Assembly: GCA_964459515.1 (NCBI GenBank) | Contig: CAYWML010000040.1 | Span: 1 to 12,809 of the forward strand | Origin: Scatosoma sp964459515 | GTDB lineage: Bacteria > Bacillota > Clostridia > Christensenellales > Borkfalkiaceae | Direction of reading: 5' to 3' | DNA: 12,809 nucleotides | Part shown: positions 5,938 to 11,697 of the stretch, piece by piece | Layout of the letters: each line of letters starts with the position of its first letter | How positions within the stretch are numbered: the stretch's first letter is position 1 | Notes under the pieces: generated by a model | Database searches by the model: none | Told to the model about the DNA's origin: nothing | What the model saw: the letters and a program-made list of their open reading frames with translations, nothing else | Made by a program: the position numbers and the translations under genes

Positions 5938-6693
5938 ATGAAAAAATCAACGAAAAAGCTGACGATCGCAGCCATGGTATGCGCGTTTGCGCTTCCGACG
6001 ATCGGCGTAGGCGCGGCTTGCGCGGCGAAAACGACGGAAAAAACGGAAACGTACGGCTTGGCAGAACAAGTCGCGAAAGTCGCGGTGTTGCGGCAAGGCT
6101 CGACGGGCGGCGAAGTGAAAGAAGTGCAACGTCGGCTGAAACTGTGGGGGTATTATAGCGGCAGCGAGGACGGCGTGTTCGGCGCGGGAACGCGCAAAGC
6201 GGTGATTGCCTTTCAGAAGAAAAACGGGCTTACCGCCGACGGCGTAGTGGGGAGGTCCACGTATAAAGCGTTGGGTATGGAAAGCTCCTATCGCATTTTG
6301 GCGGAAAAGGCGCAGAGCAGCGAAGGCGTCGGAGGGTATACCAGCTCGGACGTGTATTTGTTGGCACGCACGATTTACGCGGAGGGGCGCGGAGAGCCGT
6401 ATACGGGGCAGGTCGCGATCGGCGCGGTAATCTTAAACCGTGTGCGCAGTTCGCAATTCCCGAATACGATTTCGGGCGTGGTCTATCAGAAAAACGCTTT
6501 TACGGCGGTGACGGACGGGCAGATCAACTTAACGCCCAACGAAACGGCGATGAAAGCGGCTCGGGATGCCATCAACGGCTGGGATCCGACGGGCGGCGCA
6601 ATCTACTATTATAATCCTGCCGTCGCGACGAGCGCGTGGATTTTTGACAGACAAACGGTGACCGTCATCGGGAAACACGTGTTTGCTATTTGA
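5938..6693 (+). CDS. sleB: Spore cortex-lytic enzyme SleB
   Basis: The 251-residue enzyme is a lytic transglycosylase that degrades muramic-delta-lactam-containing cortex peptidoglycan during spore germination. It has an N-terminal signal peptide (1 to about 30), a peptidoglycan-binding domain (about 50-112) with the VQRRLKLWGYYSG and DGVFGAGTRKAVIAFQKKNG features, a short linker, and a Hydrolase_2 (CwlJ/SleB) catalytic domain (about 138-251). The motif IYAEGRGEPYTGQVAIGAVI (146-165) carries the expected catalytic Glu (E149). The C-terminal half contains AFTAVTDGQ (187-195) and YYYNPAVA (223-230), also conserved. ATG with AGGAGG 7 bases upstream. It is followed directly by ypeB, the usual partner; linkage to spoIIR upstream suggests forespore expression. 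I saw no convincing separate sigma-G promoter before it. Confidence 0.93.
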   Translation: MKKSTKKLTIAAMVCAFALPTIGVGAACAAKTTEKTETYGLAEQVAKVAVLRQGSTGGEVKEVQRRLKLWGYYSGSEDGVFGAGTRKAVIAFQKKNGLTADGVVGRSTYKALGMESSYRILAEKAQSSEGVGGYTSSDVYLLARTIYAEGRGEPYTGQVAIGAVILNRVRSSQFPNTISGVVYQKNAFTAVTDGQINLTPNETAMKAARDAINGWDPTGGAIYYYNPAVATSAWIFDRQTVTVIGKHVFAI

Positions 6694-6710
6694 AGGTAAG
6701 GAGAGGAAAA

Positions 6711-8555
6711 ATGAAGAAAAAAACAACGGAAATAGGCATTAACGAGTCCTCGGGCGCGGAAAAAGTGGAAAATATAGCGAAGAAAGAGTCTAAAAAGCCT
6801 TCGACGAGCACGAAGAAGTCGGGCGACGGGCAAAAACGCCCCGTCGCGCATAAAGAACGCGCAACGGGGGACGCCGCGCTCGGCGCTTCCGTACAAGAGC
6901 GTTCGGAACAGGAAAAAGCTTCGGAAACGAGCGGAAAAGCGGAACGCGAAAGTCGTGCGGCGAAAGCGCGCGTAGAGCAAGCTTTGCAGAAAAAAGAGGC
7001 GAGGGAAAAGCGTAAAGAACAGCGTAAAAAACGTGCGGAAGCGCGCGCCGAGAAACGGAAACAACGCTTGGAACGGCGAAAAGCCGAGGCGGAAAAGCGC
7101 AAGGAAACGCAAAAGGCGCGTGCGGCGCAAAAGCAAGCGGAACGCGAGGAAAGACAACGGGAGCGCGCACGTGCGAAAGCGAATAAGCACCGCGTAAACG
7201 CGCGGAAGAAAAAACAAAAGCGCGCGCAAGGGCAGACCAGTGAAAAGGAAAATCGCGGAAAGGGCTACGGCGGTTGGATTGCCGCAGTGGTTACGCTCGG
7301 CGCGGTGACGTTGGCTTTGGCAACGACGGTGACGATCGGCGCGGTGGACATGAAACATAGCGCGTACGAGCGTATGCATACAAACAAGGCTACCATGTAC
7401 GAGTTGACGGGAATTATGGAACACGTAGACGACGATTTGGATCGCGTGCGCATTTCCAACGATTCCGCGCAGCAAGGGCGCATTTTGACGGATTTGTTGG
7501 TGCAGGCGCGGCTTGCGGAAGCGGACCTGGAACGCTTGCCGATTGCCGCCGAAGAAGACGGAAACGTGACGTCGTTTATCAACCGTATTGCGATGACGAG
7601 CGAGCGGTTGCTCGGAAAATTACGCCAAGGGGAAACGCTTAGCGAAGAGGATAAAGCGGCGTTGGAAGAACTGTACGCGCGCAACCACGTCGTTCGTTCG
7701 GAATTGCAAAACGAGTTTTCCAACTTGACGGATAAGGCGATTGCCGAATATGTCAAGAAGGGCGAGGGAACGGCTTCCGACGTGCTTCGTCGGCTGGAAG
7801 AATTGACTTTGGATGAAAACCGCGCGGCTTTGGACGGCGAGCACGCGCCTAAGGTGCGACCGAACGATCCGCAGGATACGCGGCGCATTACGACGGAAGA
7901 GGCGACGGAGCTTTGCCGAAACTATTTTTCGGATTACGCCATCGAGGGCTATTCGGTCGTCGGGGAAACGTACGGGCGCGGCTACGCGGCGTATAACGTG
8001 CAGGGTAGCGACGCCGACGGAAAATTGTTGCTTGCCGAAGTGGATAAACGGGACGGCGCGTTGTTGCGGTTCGACTACTTCGCGGAGTGCGACGGGAACA
8101 CTTTCGATATAGAGAACGCCGAACGGATTGCAGAAGAGTTTATGCAGAAGTTGGGGTATACGGATATGACGGCGGTGCGCTTGCGCGAAAACGGTTCTAC
8201 GGTGGATTTCACGTATGTGTACGCGCAGGACGGAACGGTGTATTATCCCGACGAAATTCGGGTGAAAGTATGCCGTACGCGCGGCGTCGTTTCGGGTATG
8301 GACAGCACGCGCTATCGGCGAAATCATAAGGACAGGTATGCGGTCGCGCCGCAAATCGACCTTTCGACTGCACGCGAAAAGCTTTCGGAAAAGTTGGAGG
8401 TAGAGGCGGTTCGCTTGGCGGTTACGGCAACGCCGTCGGGGGAGCGTGAAACGTACGAGTTCTTCTGCGCCTACGGGGAGAATCGATACTTCGTATACGT
8501 GGACGCGAATACGGGCGCGGAGCTTGCGATCGTCAACGCCGAAAATTTGCAATAA
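6711..8555 (+). CDS. ypeB: Germination protein YpeB with long basic N-terminal extension
   Basis: The 614-residue protein is YpeB, needed in Bacillus for stable accumulation of SleB in the spore. The C-terminal part (about 394-614) carries the PepSY-type repeats, and residues about 214-380 are the helical YpeB region after one membrane segment (about 189-212). What is unusual is the first 188 residues: a low-complexity, highly charged Lys/Arg/Glu/Ala/Gln-rich stretch, probably a long helix or coiled coil, that Bacillus YpeB (about 450 residues, membrane segment at the very N terminus) lacks. By topology this extension should lie in the forespore cytoplasm, the future core. ATG 6711 with AAGGAG upstream was chosen over TTG 6690, which overlaps the sleB stop and lacks a ribosome site. 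It sits 17 bases after sleB, so the two are surely cotranscribed. The extension's function is unknown. Confidence 0.88.
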   Translation: MKKKTTEIGINESSGAEKVENIAKKESKKPSTSTKKSGDGQKRPVAHKERATGDAALGASVQERSEQEKASETSGKAERESRAAKARVEQALQKKEAREKRKEQRKKRAEARAEKRKQRLERRKAEAEKRKETQKARAAQKQAEREERQRERARAKANKHRVNARKKKQKRAQGQTSEKENRGKGYGGWIAAVVTLGAVTLALATTVTIGAVDMKHSAYERMHTNKATMYELTGIMEHVDDDLDRVRISNDSAQQGRILTDLLVQARLAEADLERLPIAAEEDGNVTSFINRIAMTSERLLGKLRQGETLSEEDKAALEELYARNHVVRSELQNEFSNLTDKAIAEYVKKGEGTASDVLRRLEELTLDENRAALDGEHAPKVRPNDPQDTRRITTEEATELCRNYFSDYAIEGYSVVGETYGRGYAAYNVQGSDADGKLLLAEVDKRDGALLRFDYFAECDGNTFDIENAERIAEEFMQKLGYTDMTAVRLRENGSTVDFTYVYAQDGTVYYPDEIRVKVCRTRGVVSGMDSTRYRRNHKDRYAVAPQIDLSTAREKLSEKLEVEAVRLAVTATPSGERETYEFFCAYGENRYFVYVDANTGAELAIVNAENLQ

Positions 8556-8576
8556 CGATGGATGGAAAGACGTATT

Positions 8577-8606
8577 TATACGGCGGCGCAATTGCGCCGC
8601 CGTATA
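8577..8606. terminator. Perfect 30-base palindrome after ypeB
   Basis: Bases 8577-8606 form a perfect palindrome with a GC-rich core centred on CAATTG. It would make a very stable hairpin 21 bases after the ypeB stop. There is no T-tract on either side, so it is a poor intrinsic terminator by the usual rule, although the position suggests 3'-end formation or mRNA stabilisation. Confidence 0.55.
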
Positions 8607-8756
8607 GTATATTGAGACAATAGCCGTGCGGCACACAACACGCAACGCCAACCCGAGGTCAAGGAGCATTGTTCCTTGTGGGGGGGCAGGGGCAACGTCC
8701 CTCTGCGAACTTTCAACGCCGCCTCGCTTCTTGTAATGACAAAATTGTCGGCGAAA
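8607..8756. repeat. Non-coding segment with diverged repeat end
   Basis: No gene is supported here. Read on the minus strand, 8741-8717 begins TGTCATTACAAGAAGCG and resembles, with a few differences over 25 bases, the left end of the repeat element at 10238. A small inverted repeat CAAGGA/TCCTTG (8660-8665, 8673-8678) and a G-run (8679-8686) also lie here. It is probably a decayed copy or relative of a dispersed intergenic repeat. A 67-codon minus-strand open frame across it has no ribosome site or family resemblance. Confidence 0.45.
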
Positions 8757-8826
8757 CAAAAAAATTCAAAAAATTTCAAAATATCTCCTAAAAACTATTG
8801 ACAAATTTTGCCTGTAGTTGTAAAAT
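8757..8826 (+). promoter_or_regulatory. Strong sigma-A promoter with phased A-tracts
   Basis: TTGACA (8798-8803), a 17-base spacer and TAAAAT (8821-8826). Upstream, A-tracts at 8758-8764, 8768-8773, 8778-8781 and 8790-8794 recur at roughly helical spacing, which predicts bent DNA and an UP-element effect. It drives the leucine-rich-repeat lipoprotein gene, with a start near 8833. Confidence 0.8.
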
Positions 8827-8844
8827 GAAAGTAGCAATTGGATT

Positions 8845-8866
8845 AAACACCCCAAGGGGTGTTTTT
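8845..8866 (+). terminator. Early leader hairpin with short T-tract
   Basis: The arms at 8845-8853 and 8856-8864 are perfectly complementary (AAACACCCC/GGGGTGTTT), and a five-T run covers 8862-8866. It lies about 12 bases after the predicted start, so it could act as an attenuator releasing a very short RNA, or simply protect the 5' end. Confidence 0.5.
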
Positions 8867-8917
8867 GCCGTGCCTTCCTATAAAGCAAAAAAACGCATAT
8901 AGGAAAGCACGGCAAAA
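8863..8917 (+). promoter_or_regulatory. Long 20-bp leader hairpin
   Basis: The arms at 8863-8882 and 8898-8917 pair over 20 positions with one mismatch around a 15-base A-rich loop. The left arm shares its first two bases with the right arm of the preceding hairpin. It has no T-tract after it on either strand. It lies within the roughly 120-base leader, upstream of the GGAGG at 8943-8947. A role in mRNA stability or as a regulator binding site is possible. Confidence 0.6.
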
Positions 8918-8955
8918 GAAAAACTTATTACGAAAAAATATCGGAGGATTAAGTT

Positions 8956-10153
8956 ATGAGAAGTAAAAAATTGTTGGGCTCGCTTTTGGGCTTGTCAATG
9001 AGTGCGGCGTTGTCGGTCGGTGTTTCGGCTTGCGATATGTCGGGCATTTTCATCAAATGGAGCGGTGAAAGCGTTTCTTCTTCCGCTATCCAAAATTCGT
9101 CAAACGAACAAAACGATGATGGCAGTTCTGCGATGAATACGGGAAATGAAAACGGCGGTGCGATAAGTAGTTCGGCTATAAATGACGGCGAAAACGATGG
9201 TTCGTCGGGTGATTTAAACGAAAACAGTAACGACGATAAGAAAGACGACAGTTCTTTTGACGATTCCGACTATGAAACGGATTGCGTGGTATACACGCTT
9301 TCCGAAGACGGATTTTCAGCAAGTGTTACGGGCTATACTGGTTCGCCTATGAAAGTGAAAATTCTTTCTACATACCAAGGTGTACCCGTGACGAGTATCG
9401 GTATATTTGCGTTCTATAATTGTAGCATTTTGACGAGCATCACCATTCCCGACAGTGTGACGAGTATCGATGTGACGTCGTTCATTGAATGTAGCGGTTT
9501 GACGAGTATAAATGTTTCGGAAAATAATACAAATTATAAATCGATGGACGGGGATTTATATAGTAAAGACGGAATAACGCTTATACAATATGCAATCGGC
9601 AAAACATCAACGGAATTTTTAATTCCCGACAGTGTGACGGGTATCGGTGGATATGCGTTCGCTGGTTGTAGTGGTTTAACGAGCATAGAAATTCCCGACA
9701 GTGTGACGGGTATCGGTGGATATGCGTTCGCTGGTTGTAGTGGTNNNNNNNNNNNNNNNNNNNNNNNNNNNNNNNNNNNNNNNNNNNNNNNNNNNNNNNN
9801 NNNNNNNNNNNNNNNNNNNNNNNNNNNNNNNNNNNNNNNNNNNNTTAACGAGCATAGAAATTCCCAACAGTGTGACGGGTATCGGTGGCAGTGCGTTCGT
9901 TAGTTGTGGCAATTTGACGAGTGTGATAATCGGTGGTGGTGTGACGAGTATCGGTGATTCTGCGTTCTATTGGTGTAGCAATTTGGCAGAAGTATATTAT
10001 AACGGCACGGAAAGCGAGTGGAATGAAATTGCTATTGTTGATAATGGCAACGACTCTTTAATTTCCGCAACGCGGTATTATTACAGTGAAAAAGAGCCGA
10101 CGGAAGAGGGCAACTATTGGCATTACGTGGACGGCGTAGTGACGAAGTGGTAA
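8956..10153 (+). CDS. BspA-like leucine-rich-repeat lipoprotein (interrupted by assembly gap)
   Basis: This is one gene split by 100 N: 263 codons before the gap and 102 residues after it. It begins with a lipoprotein signal (lipobox VSAC, C26 the expected lipidated Cys), then a Ser/Asn/Asp/Gly-rich linker (about 34-108). BspA-type (LRR_5) repeats follow with the pattern LTSIxIPDSVTxIGxxAFxxC and a 23-residue period. The C terminus ends in NYWHYVDGVVTKW, a tail I recall from many gut Clostridia surface LRR proteins. Such proteins are surface-anchored and often implicated in binding host or bacterial partners; the ligand is unknown. ATG 8956 has GGAGG 8 bases upstream. The frame shift across the gap is an artefact of the fixed 100-base filler, not a mutation. 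The gene looks more AT-rich than its neighbours, a possible sign of transfer. Confidence 0.85.
9607..9913 (+). repeat. 69-bp tandem repeats encoding LRR units
   Basis: The 23-codon unit recurs. Bases 9622-9675 and 9691-9744 are identical over 54 positions, and a diverged unit resumes at 9845. The unit 9676-9744 ends exactly where the N-run begins, so the gap sits at a repeat boundary and reflects collapsed near-identical repeats. Confidence 0.85.
9745..9844. other. Assembly gap, 100 N
   Basis: Exactly 100 N, the conventional filler for a gap of unknown length. The true length should be a multiple of 69 bases if the reading frame and repeat register continue, as both edges suggest. Confidence 0.97.
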
Positions 10154-10186
10154 GGCAAGCCCATATCAGAGGAGTTGTGTGAGAAA

Positions 10187-10226
10187 AAAGAGCGGCTTTG
10201 CGCGATTTTCGTGCAAAGTCGCTTTT
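10187..10226 (+). terminator. Intrinsic terminator of the LRR gene
   Basis: The arms at 10187-10204 and 10210-10226 pair almost throughout (core GCGGCTTTGC with GCAAAGTCGC, a few G-U pairs) around an ATTTT loop and end in TTTTGTT. It lies 33 bases after the LRR stop codon. Confidence 0.85.
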
Positions 10227-10237
10227 GTTCCCTTGTC

Positions 10238-10377
10238 CGTCATTACGAGGAGCGGAGCGACGTGGTAATTTCGTGGCAAGCCTGCGGCTTGCCGCGGAAG
10301 CCGAGTTCGGGGTACTTGCTCGCGTTTCCGCCTGACGGCGGAGATTGCCACGGCACGTTCCGTGCCTCGCAATGACG
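10238..10377. mobile_element. MITE-like 140-bp intergenic repeat element
   Basis: The ends CGTCATTACGAGG (10238-10250) and CCTCGCAATGACG (10365-10377) are inverted repeats with one mismatch. Inside are three more hairpins: GGCAAGC/GCTTGCC (10275-10281, 10287-10293), CCGCC/GGCGG (10328-10332, 10337-10341) and GGCACG/CGTGCC (10352-10357, 10361-10366). GTGGTAAT and ATTGCCAC further in also nearly pair. I recall the motif GTCATTGCGAGGAGCG as part of widespread dispersed repeats in several bacterial groups. It encodes nothing and would need a transposase in trans. Confidence 0.7.
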
Positions 10378-10547
10378 AGCATATGTTTCCGCTCCTTCTC
10401 CGTAGACAAAAAGGGGGAGAAAGGTTTAGTTCGCACTACAAAATTTTATTTTATGACAATTTATGTTTTAAACGAAAATTGTCGCGCCATAAAACGAAAA
10501 ACCTCTAAACGCGTATACCGTGTACGCGTTGGACGATTAAAACGCGA
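10378..10547. other. 170-base non-coding stretch between repeat and membrane-protein gene
   Basis: AT-rich sequence without a supported gene. The only structure I see is the inverted repeat at 10508-10530, described separately. Open frames crossing it lack ribosome sites. Confidence 0.5.
10501..10530 (-). terminator. Probable terminator of the DUF2238-like gene
   Basis: Inverted repeat AACGCGTA/TACGCGTT (10508-10515, 10523-10530) with a 7-base loop, 17 bases past the minus-strand stop. On the minus strand it is followed by TAGAGG and then five T, so the T-tract is displaced and termination may be weak. Confidence 0.5.
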
Positions 10548-11471
10548 TTACGCTTCTTCGTCGGAGGAAGTCGTTTGAGAAAGTACGGCGCAAGCTTCGC
10601 TTTCGTCGATTGCTTCGTTTTCGAGAAGTGTGACGGGCGCGCTCGTTGCTGCGTCCGTTTGTTCGTCGCATACCGTCGCGGCGATTTCGTCGGGGGTAGA
10701 GGGCGTTTCGGCTTTGCTTTCGGAGGGCGCGGCTTCGGGAACGGGTTCAAAAACGAAACGCTTGCCTTTGCCGCCGATGAAAAGCACCATATAGAAAACC
10801 GCGCCCAGCGTTTCCACGAACATATCTTTCATCGTATCGATAAGCCCGATGTCGATATAGCCTTGTATAAGCGTGCCGTCAATCGTCGTATTGTCGATGA
10901 TTTCGAGGACGCCCATTTCGCCTGCGGGCAAGCCGAGCTCTTCGCCGAGCAGGTACGAACGGAGGCTGTATATCATCGTGTCTTTTTGCATATCCGTGCC
11001 GTAAATGCGGTCCATGCCGAATTCGGCAAATTCCCACAGCACGGAGATTGCCATGGAAAAGCAGACCGCACAAAAGGCACAAAGGGCAACGCTGTTTTCG
11101 CCGTCCTTATTTAACACCTTGGGCAGGTACGCGCCGAGCATGGCGAAGATGACGCCTGCAAAGCAATGCAAAAGATCGTCCCACCAATCGAGCAAGTAGT
11201 ACAATTTGTAGGAATATCCCAGCAAAGGGCATACGGCGTAGATGAGAATAAATATGTACAGCGTGGTGCTGATACGGAACTTGAACAGCCGTTGCGCGAG
11301 GTTGGGAACGAGCAGATACAGCACGGACAAAAAGCTCATTACGGCTTTGCCGTTGTTGCGTTCTGCAATGGCGAAATAGAAAAAGGAAAAAATGCAAAAC
11401 AGTTCCAGCCCGAAAAGGACGGAGAAGCGGAGCAACTCTTCCTTGTTCTTCTTTAATTCGGAAAAGGTCAT
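10548..11471 (-). CDS. DUF2238/YjdF-like integral membrane protein with acidic tail
   Basis: The 307-residue protein has about six hydrophobic segments (roughly 15-36, 43-60, 68-84, 97-118, 127-147, 220-235). Conserved-looking polar motifs lie in or beside the membrane: WWDDLLHCFAG (96-106), WEFAEFGMD (146-154) and DTMKDMFVETLGA (212-224). That pattern of W-D-D-x-x-H, W-E-x-x-E and D-x-x-x-D resembles the DUF2238 (YjdF-like) family as I remember it; no biochemical function is established to my knowledge. Residues about 241-307 form an acidic, Pro/Ser/Thr/Ala-rich cytoplasmic or external tail not typical of the family. ATG at 11471 with GGAGG 10 bases upstream. It is monocistronic and divergent from obg, with its own promoter, so there is no functional context. 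Confidence 0.75.
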   Translation of the reverse strand: MTFSELKKNKEELLRFSVLFGLELFCIFSFFYFAIAERNNGKAVMSFLSVLYLLVPNLAQRLFKFRISTTLYIFILIYAVCPLLGYSYKLYYLLDWWDDLLHCFAGVIFAMLGAYLPKVLNKDGENSVALCAFCAVCFSMAISVLWEFAEFGMDRIYGTDMQKDTMIYSLRSYLLGEELGLPAGEMGVLEIIDNTTIDGTLIQGYIDIGLIDTMKDMFVETLGAVFYMVLFIGGKGKRFVFEPVPEAAPSESKAETPSTPDEIAATVCDEQTDAATSAPVTLLENEAIDESEACAVLSQTTSSDEEA

Positions 11472-11511
11472 AAGAAAATACCTCCGTGAAATTTTGTCGA
11501 AATACGTTGGT

Positions 11512-11541
11512 ATTGTAGCACTTATATACGGAAAATGTCAA
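11512..11541 (-). promoter_or_regulatory. Promoter of the DUF2238-like gene
   Basis: On the minus strand, TTGACA (11541-11536), an 18-base spacer and TACAAT (11517-11512), with a predicted start about 35 bases before the ATG. Confidence 0.65.
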
Positions 11542-11623
11542 CTGCTTTTTGGCGTGTTTTTTGTGAAAAAACGGAAAAACGGCGTTTGCGGCGAAACAAC
11601 CCGTGCGGGCGGCATGAAAATCC

Positions 11624-11652
11624 TTGCTTTTTTTTGCGGCATTTGCTATACT
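11624..11652 (+). promoter_or_regulatory. Promoter of obg
   Basis: TTGCTT (11624-11629), a 17-base spacer and TATACT (11647-11652). The start would be near 11659, giving a leader of about 39 bases with GGAG at 11687-11690. Confidence 0.65.
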
Positions 11653-11697
11653 GTTAAGAAAGCGTATATTTTATATATAATCTATCGGAGAGAAATT

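Noticed and set aside
6690..6710. TTG start for ypeB overlapping the sleB stop
   Set aside because: No ribosome site at proper distance; ATG 6711 has AAGGAG.
6609..7475. 288-codon minus-strand open frame
   Set aside because: It mirrors the Lys/Glu-rich repeats of ypeB as Phe/Leu/Arg-rich sequence and has no ribosome site.
7620..8759. 379-codon minus-strand open frame
   Set aside because: Antisense to ypeB, whose PepSY region, start and ribosome site are convincing; the antisense product is arginine-rich shadow sequence.
8576..8779. 67-codon minus-strand open frame in the intergenic repeat region
   Set aside because: No ribosome site, covers a palindrome and a repeat remnant, and resembles no protein family I know.
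9607..9913. CRISPR-like array
   Set aside because: The repeats are in-frame protein-coding LRR units with no spacers.
9716..10153. Separate second gene after the N-run
   Set aside because: It continues the same LRR repeats; the frame difference comes from the 100-base filler.
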